From the NCBI RefSeq assembly GCF_007828035.1, contig NZ_VITV01000002.1, forward strand, positions 595,591 through 659,590: a stretch of DNA of 64,000 nucleotides, in the 5' to 3' direction. The position numbers were made by a program, and so were the translations under genes. The notes under the pieces are model-generated. The model saw only the letters and a program-made list of their open reading frames with translations, was not told the origin of the DNA and made no database searches. This document shows positions 44,797-54,800 of the stretch, piece after piece (positions within the stretch are counted from its first letter, which is position 1; each line of letters starts with the position of its first letter). This DNA is from Nitrospirillum amazonense. Lineage in GTDB: Bacteria > Pseudomonadota > Alphaproteobacteria > Azospirillales > Azospirillaceae.

Positions 44797-45150
44797 ATGG
44801 TCGCCACGCCCACTTCCACAGCCGCCACCCCAACGGGCCCCGCAGCCGATAAGGTCAGCCTGCGGACCCTGACGGTCGTCAGGCACGTCTTGTTGGGCTT
44901 AGGCTTCGGCTTGATACCGATGGTGATTTTCGTCATGCGACACGACCTGCCAACCAGCCGCGGCGCCCTTGTCGGCTCCGTTCTGGGGGGCGCATTGGGC
45001 GGCATGGCGAGCATGGGATTGATCGGGGCTTATCGCGCCCGCTCCATCCCGCCCGAGCAGCCCAGCGCCATCGGCCGGCTGAGGCTTACCCTCGGCCTGG
45101 CGCCTCTGGCCCTCATCTTCGTGGGCCTGGCGGCCCTGATGGTGATTTGA
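44797..45150 (+). CDS. Small membrane protein of unknown function
   Basis: A 117-residue protein with three hydrophobic helices (about 29-47, 55-77, 97-116). The middle helix is glycine-rich (GSVLGGALGGMASMG). AGGAGA precedes the ATG. Its last 38 bases overlap the 3' end of the minus-strand gene 45113-45697. Function unknown. Confidence 0.6.
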   Translation: MVATPTSTAATPTGPAADKVSLRTLTVVRHVLLGLGFGLIPMVIFVMRHDLPTSRGALVGSVLGGALGGMASMGLIGAYRARSIPPEQPSAIGRLRLTLGLAPLALIFVGLAALMVI

Positions 45151-45697
45151 AGATCATCGCCAGCAAGTCCAGCCAATAGCCCAGCCCCAGCATGAAAGCC
45201 TTGGCCCACCCCCGCACGGGGGTGCCCGATACGATGCCATACGGGCTGAGCCGCTGGACCGAACGTCCCTCACCCCGCAGATACTCCATGGCCTGGCGGA
45301 CCAGGGGATGGAACAGGTCGAGCGCGCCCACCGGATGCCGGGTGCCATCCGCGCTCTCCCATGCCTGTACCGTCGCAGCCGTCTCGTCGTCATAGCCCCG
45401 CACGATCAGGACACGCGGTCCCCCGTCGGAAAAGCGCCACAGGGTGTAGGCATAATAATAATCGTAGTAGCCGTCCGGTCCGATGTCGGAACAGTCGACA
45501 TGGTGTGAGGCTTCCACGTTCACCAGCGGGCGTCCTTCGCAGGGATGGCCCGCATCGATATAGCGCGGCCGGCCATTCCGGCACGTCCTGACGAAGCGGC
45601 GCCCGGCTTTATTCCAACCGTTGCCGGACGACCCACCCCGCCAAAGTGACGGATGTTGGGGAGGCTCCTTCCCCTTAGCATGATGGTGTCCGGGCAT
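45113..45697 (-). CDS. Protein of unknown function
   Basis: A frame of 194 residues; the part after about residue 28 looks like a true protein. It has aromatic and cysteine content (FVRTCRNGRPRYIDAG, then HHVDCSDIGPDGYYDYYYAY) and a hydrophobic C-terminal helix (AFMLGLGYWLDLLAMIF). I do not recognise it. The start at ATG 45697 is uncertain, with no good ribosome site. It converges with 44797-45150 and overlaps it by 38 bases. Confidence 0.5.
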   Translation of the reverse strand: MPGHHHAKGKEPPQHPSLWRGGSSGNGWNKAGRRFVRTCRNGRPRYIDAGHPCEGRPLVNVEASHHVDCSDIGPDGYYDYYYAYTLWRFSDGGPRVLIVRGYDDETAATVQAWESADGTRHPVGALDLFHPLVRQAMEYLRGEGRSVQRLSPYGIVSGTPVRGWAKAFMLGLGYWLDLLAMIFKSPSGPPGPRR

Positions 45698-45769
45698 GCC
45701 CGGCAACGCCACATGAACCATCGCCGGTCGGTGGCCGTATGACAGGCAGACACAAGGGGAAGGACACAC

Positions 45770-46873
45770 ATGACCATGGCCAGCGCCGCACCTACATCCA
45801 ATACCCCGCTGTCCACCCCGCCGGCGCCCGCCCGTCTGCTGTCCATCGCCACCGCCCTGCCGCCCTATCGCCTGACGCAGGAGCAGGCACTGGCCGGCGC
45901 CCGCCAGGTCTTCGCCCACCGGCTGCGCGATTTCGACCGGCTGGCCCCCGTCTTCACCCATGCCGGCATCGAGGGCCGCGCCTCCTGCGTGCCGCTGGAG
46001 TGGTATCTGGAACCGCACGGCTGGGCGGAGCGCAATACCCTGTACCTGGAGCACGCGGTCGACGTGCTGGCCCGCGCCGCCACCCAGGCGCTGGACCAGG
46101 CCGGCCTCAAGCCCACCGACGTGGACGCCATCGTCGCCGTCTCCTCCACCGGCATCGCCACGCCCAGCCTGGACGCGCTGATCATGCAGCGCCTGGGCAT
46201 GAGGCCGGATGTGGAGCGCATGCCCCTGTTCGGCCTGGGCTGCGCCGGCGGCGTGCTGGGCCTGGCGCGGGCGGCCACCTGGGCCACCGCCCGGCCCGGC
46301 GCCAACGTCCTGCTGCTGGTGGTGGAGCTGTGCGCCCTCAGCTTCCGCCGGGGCGACCTGTCCAAGGCCAACGTCATCGCCACCGCCCTGTTCGGCGACG
46401 GCGGGGCAGCGGCCATCCTGCGGGCCGGGCCCCGGGAGCCGGACGACGCCCCCGCCTTCCTGGCATCGGCCGAGCATCGCTGGCCCGACAGCCTGGGCAT
46501 CATGGGTTGGCAGGTGGAGGACGACGGCATGGGCGTCATTTTCGCGCAGAGCATCCCCATCCTGGTGCGGGAGAAGCTGCCGGCCGTGGTGGGAGGCTTC
46601 CTGGACCGTCAGCGGCTGACCCTGTCGGACCTGGCCGGCGTGATCTGCCACCCCGGCGGCACCAAGGTGCTGGACGCGCTGGAAGAGATTCTCGCGCCCG
46701 CCGTCGAGGGTCTGAATGACGCCCGGGAAATCCTGCGCCAGCATGGCAACATGTCGGCGGTCACCGTGCTGTTCGTGCTGGAACGCTGCCTGCGCCAGCG
46801 TGCGCGCGGCCTGCAGCTGTTGTCCGCACTGGGCCCCGGCTTCGTCGCGGCGCTCGGCCTGATGCGGTTCTGA
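45770..46873 (+). CDS. Type III polyketide synthase
   Basis: A 367-residue chalcone-synthase-fold enzyme that extends an acyl-CoA starter with malonyl-CoA and cyclises the chain. The catalytic triad is visible: Cys158 in FGLGCAGGVLG, His294 in VICHPGGTKV, Asn327 in QHGNMSAVTV. Bacterial relatives make alkylresorcinols, alkylpyrones or related phenolic lipids. The next gene (10 bases on) is an ICMT-family methyltransferase, the same pairing as in Streptomyces SrsA/SrsB. That points to a methylated phenolic lipid. GGGGAAGGA stands before the ATG. Confidence 0.92.
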   Translation: MTMASAAPTSNTPLSTPPAPARLLSIATALPPYRLTQEQALAGARQVFAHRLRDFDRLAPVFTHAGIEGRASCVPLEWYLEPHGWAERNTLYLEHAVDVLARAATQALDQAGLKPTDVDAIVAVSSTGIATPSLDALIMQRLGMRPDVERMPLFGLGCAGGVLGLARAATWATARPGANVLLLVVELCALSFRRGDLSKANVIATALFGDGGAAAILRAGPREPDDAPAFLASAEHRWPDSLGIMGWQVEDDGMGVIFAQSIPILVREKLPAVVGGFLDRQRLTLSDLAGVICHPGGTKVLDALEEILAPAVEGLNDAREILRQHGNMSAVTVLFVLERCLRQRARGLQLLSALGPGFVAALGLMRF

Positions 46874-46882
46874 GAGGGCGTC

Positions 46883-47407
46883 ATGGGATTCGCTTTGGGC
46901 GTTCCGCAAATCGTCGTCCTCTTGCTGGCCGTGCAGCGCCTGGCGGAGCTGCGCGTGGCCAACCGCAACACCCGCCGCCTGTTGGCCCAGGGCGGGCGCG
47001 AGGTCGGGCGGGCGCACTACCCGCTGTTCATCGTGCTGCACAGCGCCTGGCTGGCCGCGCTGTTCTTCCTGATCCCGGCGGACGCCCCCGTCGTCTGGCC
47101 GCTGGTGGCGCTGCTGGTTCTGCTGCAGGTGGGGCGTTATTGGGTCATCCACACCCTGGGGCCCTACTGGACAACGCGCATCATCACCCTGCCCCAGGCA
47201 CCGCTGATCCAGGGCGGGCCCTTCCGCTGGATCCGCCATCCCAACTACTGCGTGGTGGTGGCGGAAATCGCGGCCGTGCCCCTGGCCTTCGGCGCCTGGC
47301 AGTTGGCCCTGGCCTTTTCCATCGCCAACGCCCTGTTGCTGACCCATCGCATCCGGGTGGAGGAAGCGGCCCTGGCGCCACGTCGCGGCGTGGTCCCGCA
47401 GGCCTGA
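46883..47407 (+). CDS. Isoprenylcysteine carboxyl methyltransferase family protein
   Basis: A 174-residue membrane methyltransferase with about four or five helices. The C-terminal SAM-binding core is PLIQGGPFRWIRHPNYCVVV, with the conserved RHPNY. Residues later in the domain (LLLTHRIRVEEAAL) match the ICMT pattern of two glutamates after the last helix. In the phenolic-lipid operon of Streptomyces a homologue methylates the polyketide ring. It starts ten bases after the type III polyketide synthase gene, so they form an operon. Confidence 0.88.
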   Translation: MGFALGVPQIVVLLLAVQRLAELRVANRNTRRLLAQGGREVGRAHYPLFIVLHSAWLAALFFLIPADAPVVWPLVALLVLLQVGRYWVIHTLGPYWTTRIITLPQAPLIQGGPFRWIRHPNYCVVVAEIAAVPLAFGAWQLALAFSIANALLLTHRIRVEEAALAPRRGVVPQA

Positions 47408-47495
47408 ACGGCGGCGCATTGGGTAAGGGGGGCGCCACCAAAAGGCGTGGGGCCGTTTACGGCGAGCGCGCGGGCCGTTATTGTCCGGCCCCAGT

Positions 47496-47522
47496 CCCTG
47501 TTAAATGGGACCCCTGTTAAAT
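47496..47522. repeat. Direct repeat upstream of the Crp/Fnr gene
   Basis: CCCTGTTAAAT occurs at 47496-47506 and again at 47512-47522, with start points 16 bases apart. It precedes the hairpins of the leader. The 16-base spacing is not a whole helical turn multiple, so it may be a DNA or an RNA element. Confidence 0.7.
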
Positions 47523-47523
47523 C

Positions 47524-47575
47524 GGCCCCCGAACGCAATGTTCGGGGGCCGGTGCGGATTCCGGGAGGGATCCGC
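47524..47575 (+). promoter_or_regulatory. Tandem hairpins in the leader of the Crp/Fnr gene
   Basis: Hairpin one is GGCCCCCGAAC, loop GCAAT, GTTCGGGGGCC (47524-47550), an 11-bp perfect stem. Hairpin two is GCGGATTCC, loop GGGA, GGGATCCGC (47554-47575), nine pairs including one G-U. They stand before the GTG of the regulator. No T-run follows either, so they are not simple intrinsic terminators; an attenuator, mRNA-stability or Rho-linked end of the ICMT transcript are options. Confidence 0.7.
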
Positions 47576-47606
47576 ATCGCGCCGACCCTATCCGGAGCCC
47601 ATTCCC

Positions 47607-48299
47607 GTGATCGAAGCCGCGTCCCTCGACAGCATCGAACTGCTGGCCCCCCTGACGGCGGACCAGCGCGCCAGCCTGGCCAAGCAGTGCAGCTGGCGCC
47701 ATTTCCATCCGCAGGAACAGGTGATCGACCGCGCGTCGGACAGCCGTGACGTCTGCTTTATCGTCGAGGGCCGGGTGCGGGTGGTGAACTACTCCCTCTC
47801 CGGCCGCGAGGTCACCTTCGACGATGTGGAGGCCGGCGGCTACCTGGGCGAACTGTCGGCCATCGACGGCGAGGCGCGGTCGGCCAGCATCGTCGCGCTG
47901 AGCGAGGTCATGGTCGCCTTCATGTCGCCGCGCCTGTTCCAGCAGGTGGTGACCCAGAACCCCACCATTGCCTGGGGCGTCATGACCCGCCTGGCCAGCA
48001 TCGTTCGTTCCGCCACCGGACGGATCATGGATTTGTCGACCCTGGGTGCCAACAACCGCGTGCATGCCGAGCTGCTGCGCCTGGCCAAACCCACCCTGAA
48101 GGACGACAACACCGCCGCCATCTCCCCCATCCCGATTCACAGCGACATCGCCGCCCGGGTCAGCACCACCCGCGAAACGGTCGCCCGGGTGCTGGGCGAC
48201 CTGTCGCGCGACAAGCTGGTCATCCGCCAGGACAACTCCCTTCTCGTCCGCGATTTCGCCCGATTGGAGGAGATGGTGGAGGAAGTGCGCGGCGACTGA
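47607..48299 (+). CDS. Crp/Fnr family transcriptional regulator
   Basis: A 230-residue regulator with a cyclic-nucleotide-type beta-roll (residues about 15-130, with VCFIVEGRVRVVNYS and GGYLGELSAIDGEARSA) and a C-terminal winged helix (AARVSTTRETVARVLGDLSR). The FNR-type N-terminal cysteines are absent; the cysteines seen (CSW, VCF) do not match a 4Fe-4S set. A FixK-like or cAMP-type role both remain open. The start is GTG at 47607 with GGAG upstream. The GELS segment, a cAMP-pocket landmark, supports nucleotide binding, but this is inference. Confidence 0.88.
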   Translation: MIEAASLDSIELLAPLTADQRASLAKQCSWRHFHPQEQVIDRASDSRDVCFIVEGRVRVVNYSLSGREVTFDDVEAGGYLGELSAIDGEARSASIVALSEVMVAFMSPRLFQQVVTQNPTIAWGVMTRLASIVRSATGRIMDLSTLGANNRVHAELLRLAKPTLKDDNTAAISPIPIHSDIAARVSTTRETVARVLGDLSRDKLVIRQDNSLLVRDFARLEEMVEEVRGD

Positions 48300-48398
48300 G
48301 CCTTTGGGGTTAACCATGAGGTCAGTTTTTTGAAGTGTGACACGCTTGCCACGGTTTTTTAACTTTTCATCAATCGGTGTCGGAGCTATATAGGAGGG

Positions 48399-48496
48399 GC
48401 TTGACCGTGACGGATTTGACACTCTCAAGCCTTCAACCTCCTTATGAGGCTCCCTTCATCTTCGCCGGCTGTCCTGAGACAGCCGGCGTTTTTTTT
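48399..48496 (+). ncRNA. Candidate small RNA
   Basis: TTTTCA (48364-48369), a 17-base spacer and TATATA (48387-48392) suggest transcription from about 48399, ending at the strong terminator 48464-48496. The result would be a transcript of near 98 bases with no convincing reading frame. Alternatively the terminator ends the Crp/Fnr transcript, which stops 165 bases before. Confidence 0.4.
48464..48496 (+). terminator. Strong Rho-independent terminator
   Basis: GCCGGCTGTC, loop CTGA, GACAGCCGGC, then G and eight T bases. A ten-pair perfect stem with a U-tract is close to ideal. It is downstream of the Crp/Fnr regulator and upstream of the octad-repeat gene. Confidence 0.9.
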
Positions 48497-48829
48497 GGTC
48501 CGTCGGCGGCCGCGGCCACCGACCATCCCATCCTTTTGCGCCTCTTGCGCGGCACTAAGCCGCCCCGTGCATTCGTGGATGCGAAGCACTACAAAAACGG
48601 ATACAGTCATCCCTTGAATGCAATCGTGTGATTGGCATCGCGTCGCCCGGTCATGGCGACCCCAAAGGGGCGCCGGGGTGATCCGTGTCTCAGTACCTTT
48701 TCCCGGGCATCCAGTAGGGGGCGGAGGAAAAGGCGGACGTCATCGCCACCAGTCCGTGGCGACACCCAGAAGGGGTGTGGGTTCACGCCGAATACGAAGC
48801 GTCTCAAAGAGATGCGGTCGGAGGTGGGT

Positions 48830-51800
48830 ATGGTTTCGCAGATCGGTCTTCTGACGCCGGCGCAGTTCGCCGCCATCACGACCACGAATATCCAGCGGCT
48901 GACGACTCAGGACGTCCAGGCGCTGACGACCGCCCAAATCAAGGCGATGACGACGCAGCAGGCGGCGGCCTTCCAGGTCAGCCAAATGGTGTTCAGTGCT
49001 ACTCAGCTGCAGGCGTTCAGCGAAGCCGACATCACGGCGTTGGGTACGGACGATTTCAAAGCCCTGAAATCCACCCAGGTCGCCGGCCTCACGTCCAACC
49101 AGATACAGGCGCTGACCACGGATCAGCTGTCCGCCCTCACCACCGCCGACATCCAGGAATTCAGCAAGGCGCAGATCGGCGCCCTGACCACCGACCAGTT
49201 GGCGGCCCTGTCCACCGCCGACATCCGCGCCCTGACCGTCACGCAGCTGAGCGGCTTGACAACGGCCCAACTGGCGGGCCTGGGCTCTGACAACCTGTCA
49301 GCCCTGAACAGCACGCAGACGGCCAGCCTGACCGCCGCCCAGGTCAAGGCCCTGACAACCGACCAGCTGGCGTCGCTGACCACCGCCGACATCCGGGAAT
49401 TCAGCGCCACCCAGATCGCGTCCCTGAGCACCGGCCAGACCGCCGGCCTGACGACGGACGCCGTTGCCGCCCTGACCACCGCGCAGGTGGCGGGCCTGAC
49501 CACGGCGCAGATCCGCTCGCTTACCTCGGACCAACTGTCGGCCCTGTCCACGGCCGACGCCAAGGCCCTGTCGGTGACGCAGCTGTCGGCGCTGGGCACC
49601 AGCCAGGTTCCCTTCCTGACCAGCAACGTGCTGTCGACGCTCAGTTCCATCCAGGTGGCCGCCTTCTCCACCGTCCAGGTCAAGGCGCTGACCACCGATC
49701 AGCTGAACAGCCTGACCACGGCCGATATTCGGGAATTCACTAGCCTGCAGGTGGCGGCCCTCACCACCGCGCAGATCTCGGCCCTCAGCACCGGCAACCT
49801 GGCCGCCCTGACCACGATCCAGACGGCGGCGTTGAGCACCGCCCAGGTGGCGGCCCTGGGCACCGACCAGGTCGCGGGACTGACGACGGCGCAGGTGGCG
49901 AACCTCTCCGCCAACCAAGTCAAGGCGCTGTCGACGGATCAGCTGGACGCGTTGGGCACGGCCACGGTGCGGACGCTGTCCAGCATCCAGCTGGCCGCCC
50001 TGACCACGGCGCAGGTCGCCGGCCTCAGTACCGGCAACCTGTCGGCCCTGACCAGCGCCCAGGTGCAGAAGCTGTCGACCGCCCAGGTCCGCGCCCTGAC
50101 GACGGACCAGCTGAACGGCCTGACCACCGCCGACGTGCGGGAATTCGCCGCGACCCAGGTGACGGCGCTCAGCACGGCGCAGATATCCTCCCTGGACACC
50201 GACAACCTGTCCGCGCTGACCACCACGCAGCTGACGGGGCTGACCTCGACCCAGCTGTCGGCGCTGAGCACCAGCCAGGTGGCGGCCCTGACCACCGCCC
50301 AGCTGGCCAGCCTGACGGCCGTGCAGCTGAAAGGCCTGGGTTCGGACCAGTTCAGCGCCCTGGGCACGGCATCGGTGCAGAAGCTGACGCCGGCCCAGGT
50401 GGCGGCGCTGACCACGGCGCAGATCGCCGGTTTATCCACCGACAACCTGTCGGCGCTGAACAGCGCGCAGGTGGCCGTCCTGGGCAGCCTGCAAATCCGC
50501 GCCCTGACCACCGATCAGCTGAACGCGCTGAATTCCGCGGACATCCGCGAATTCACCGTCACGCAGGTGGGCCAGCTGACCACCGACCAGGTGGCGGGCC
50601 TGGGCAGCGACGCGCTGGCGGCGCTCAGCACCGCCCAGGTCGCCAACCTGACCACGGCCCAGCTGCGCGCCCTCACGTCGGACCAGCTGTCCGCCCTGTC
50701 CACGGCGGACCTGCGCGCCCTCACCTCCCTCCAGATTCCCGGCCTGACTACCGGCCAGATCGCCACGCTGGGCACCGACGCCCTGTCCGCGCTCAACAGT
50801 GCGCAGGTGCAGAAGCTGACCAACGCGCAGGTCCAGTCGCTGACGACCGACCAGCTGAACGCGCTGGGAGCCGCGGACCTTAAGGAATTCGCGCCGGGCC
50901 AGATTGCGGCCCTGACCACCGCCCAAGTGGCCGGCCTGCGGACTGACACCCTGGCGGCGCTAAGCACCGCCCAGGTCGCGGCCCTCACCACCGCCCAGGT
51001 GCGGGCGCTGACCACGGACCAGCTGGGCACGCTGTCCACCGCCGACGCCCGCGCCCTGACGGCCACCCAGCTGGCGGCGGTGTCCACCGCACAACTGTCC
51101 GCGCTCGGCAGCGACGCCCTGTCGGCGCTCAGCGCCACCCAGGTGACGGGCCTGACCGGTGCCCAGGTCAAGGCCCTGACCACCGATCAGCTCAACAGCC
51201 TGACCTCCGCCGATATCCGTGAGTTTTCAGCCGCCCAGGTGGCGAGCCTGACGACGGACCAGGTGTCCGGCCTGGGCACCGCCAACCTGTCGGCGCTCAG
51301 CAGCGCCCAGGTGCCCAGCCTGACCAGCGCCCAGGTCCAGGCGTTGACCACCACCCAGCTGAACGCGCTGACCACCGCCGATGTGCGGGAGTTCAGCGCC
51401 ACCCAGGTGGGGGCGCTGACCACCGCGCAGCTGTCCGCACTGGGAACCAGCCAGCTGACGGCACTGACCTCCCTGCAGCTGGCCGGTCTCACCACCACCC
51501 AGGTGGGGGCCTTGACCACCGACCAGGTGACGGCCCTGACCACGGCGCAGCTGGTCACCCTGTCGGCCACCCAGGTCAAGGCGCTGACGACCGACCAGCT
51601 GTCGGCCCTGCCCACCGCCAACCTGCAGAAGCTGACGGGCACCCAGATCGCGGCCCTGACCACTACGCAGGTGGCGGGCCTGGCCACCGGCACGCTGACG
51701 GCCCTGACCACGGCCCAGGTGGTCAGCCTGACGGCGGCCCAGGTGGGCGCCCTGACCACCGACCAGCTGAACACCCTGTCAACGGCCGAGGCGCGGGCCC

Positions 51801-54800
51801 TGACGTCCCTGCAGCTGACCAGCCTCAGCACCGCCCAGGTGGCGGCGCTGGGCACCGCCTTCCTGACGGCCCTCAGCAGTACCCAGGTGGCCAGCCTGTC
51901 GGCCGCCCAGGTCAAGGCCCTGACCACCGATCAGCTGGGCACCCTGCCCACGGCCGACGCCCGCGCCTTGACCGCCACCCAGGTGACGGCCCTGACCACC
52001 AACCAAGTGGCGGCGCTCAGCAGCGACGCGCTGTCCGCGCTGTCCGCCAGCCAAGTGGCCGGCCTGACCTCCGCCCAGATCCGCGCGCTGACCACCGACC
52101 AGTTGAACAGCCTGACCACGGCCGATATCCGTGAACTGTCCGGCACCCAGGTGGGCTTCCTGTCGACGGGTCAGGTCGCGGCCCTGGGCACCGCCAACCT
52201 GGCAGCCCTCAGCAGCGCCCAGGTTCCCAGCCTGAACAGCGCCCAGATCCAGGCCCTGACCAGCACCCAGCTGAACAGCCTGAACAGCGCCGACATCCGT
52301 GAGCTCAGCGCCACGCAGGTGGGGCAGCTGACCACGGCGCAACTGTCCGCCCTCGGCACGGACCAGCTGACGGCGCTGTCGTCCACCCAGGTCGGCGGCC
52401 TGACGACGGCCCAGCTGAACACCCTGACGACCGATCAGGTGGCGACCCTGACCACGGCGCAGGTCGCCAGCCTGACCGCCACCCAGGTCAAGGCCCTGAG
52501 CACCGACCAGCTGGACGCGCTCAGCACCGACACGGTGCGGACACTGACGGGCACCCAAGTGGCGGCCCTGACCACGGCGCAACTGGCGGGCCTCAGCACC
52601 ACCAACCTGTCGGTGCTGACCACGGCCCAGGTGACCAGCCTGACGGCCGCGCAGGTGGCCAGCCTGACCACCGACCAGTTGAACACCCTGTCCACCGACG
52701 ACGCCCGCGCCCTGACGGCGACCCAGCTGCAGGCCCTAACCACCGCCCAGGTATCCCAGCTCAGCACCAGCTTCCTGGCGACACTCAGCACAACGCAGAT
52801 CAGCAACCTGTCGGCCGCGCAGATCAAGGTACTGACGTCCGATCAGCTGAACACCCTGCCCACCGCCGACGCCCGCGCCCTGACCGCCACCCAGGTCCAG
52901 GCCCTGACCACGGCCCAGGTATCCTCCCTGGGCACCGACGCCCTGTCGGCGCTCAGCGCCACACAGGTGGGCACCCTGAACAGCGCCCAAGTGCAGGCAC
53001 TGACCAGCGGTCAGCTGAACAGCCTGACCACCGCCGACGTGCGTGAGTTCACCGCGGCCCAGGTGGGCCAGCTGACCACGGCACAGCTGTCCGCCCTGGG
53101 CACCAACCAGTTGACCGCCCTGTCCACCAGCCAGGTGCCCAGCCTGACCACGGCCCAGGTCAGCGCACTGACCACCACCCAGGTGGGTGTGTTGACGACA
53201 GCGCAGGTCACCAGCCTGTCGGCCGCCCAGGTCAAGGTGCTGTCCACCGACCAGATCAACGCGCTCGGCACCGATACGGTGCGGACGCTGACCGGCACCC
53301 AGGTCGCCGCCCTGACCACGGACCAGATCAGCGGCCTCGGCATCCCCTTCCTGTCCACCCTGACCACCGGTCAGGTGGCAAGTCTGACCACGCTGCAGCT
53401 GCATGCGCTGGGCACCGACCAGCTGAACGCCCTATCGACGGGGGACATACGGGCCCTGACGGCGACGCAACTGAGCAGCCTGGGTACCGACCAGGTGAGC
53501 GGCCTTGGGACCGACTTCCTACAGGCCTTGAGCACCACCCAGGTGTCCAGCCTGACCGCCGCCCAGGTCAAGGTGCTGTCGACCGACCAGCTGGACGCGC
53601 TGTCCACCGCCGACGCCCGCGCCCTGACCGCCACCCAGCTGGCCGCCCTGTCCACCGACCAGATCGCCGGCTTCAGCACCGACAACCTGTCGGCCCTGAA
53701 CGCCACGCAGGTCAACAGCCTGACCAGCGCCCAGCTGCAGTCGCTGGGCACCGGTCAGCTGAACGCCCTGACCACATCGGACGTCACTGAATTCACGGCG
53801 GCCCAGGTCGCCCTGCTGACCACCAGCCAGCTGGCGGCCCTGGACACCGCCCACGTCGGGGCCCTGACAACCACCCAGACCGCGGCGCTGACCACGGCGC
53901 AGGTCGGCGCGCTGACCACCGCCCAAGTCGGCGGCCTGACCACCGCCCAGGTGGCCAGCCTGTCGGCCACCCAGGTCAAGACGCTCAGCACCGACCAGCT
54001 GAATGCCCTATCGACTGGCGACGCACGCGCGCTGTCCGCTACGCAGCTGGCCGCCCTGACGACGGCCCAGCTCTCCGGCCTCAGCACCACGGTGCTGTCG
54101 GCGCTGAGCAACACGCAGCTGAGCAGCCTGTCGGCCAGCCAGATTCAGACGCTCAGCACCGACCAGTTGAACGCGTTGAGCACGTCGCAGATCAGGGGCC
54201 TGTCGCCCACCCTCATCGCCGCGCTGACCACGGCGCAGATATCGGGGCTGGATACCGACAACCTGTCGGCGTTGAGCGGCCCGCAGGCCACCGTGCTGAC
54301 CACGGCACAGATCCAGGCGCTGACCACCAGCCAGCTGAAGGCGCTGTCCACCGCCGATATCCGCGAATTGTCCGCCAGCCAGCTAGGCGCGCTGACCACC
54401 AGTCAAATATCCGGCCTGACCACGGACGACGTGTCGACCCTGACAGCGACGCAGGTGGCGGGCTTGAGCACGGCTCAGATCGGGGCCCTCTCCACCGCCC
54501 AGGCGGCAGCGTTGACCACCACCCAGGTCTCCGGCCTGTCGCTGACCCAGGTGAAGGCGCTGGGTACGGCGCAGCTGGACGCCCTGGCCACCGACCGCAT
54601 CGTGAATCTGACGCCGGCGCAGGTGACGGCCTTGACCACGGCGCAGTTGGCGGGCCTCAGCTCCACCAATCTGTCGGCGCTGAGCGGCACCCAGGTCGCC
54701 CTGCTGAACAGCACCCAGATCGACGCCCTTAGCACGACGCAGATCAGCGCCCTGACCACGGACGATATCCGGGAGTTCACGGTCAGCCAGGTGCCGATGT

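Larger units (their letters stand above)
48300..48829. other. Intergenic region with terminator, candidate small RNA and leader of the octad gene
   Basis: This 530-base stretch holds the promoter/terminator pair of the candidate RNA (48364-48496). After it comes the leader of the octad-repeat gene, with a short hairpin ACACCC/GGGTGT (48762-48778). A possible SD-GTG start at 48395-48413 opens a frame running across the terminator to 48631, but its translation shows no family and I do not call it. Confidence 0.6.

Noticed and set aside
48377..48631. A short plus-strand gene (84 residues) crossing the strong terminator
   Set aside because: It reads through the hairpin and T-run and shows no family signal.
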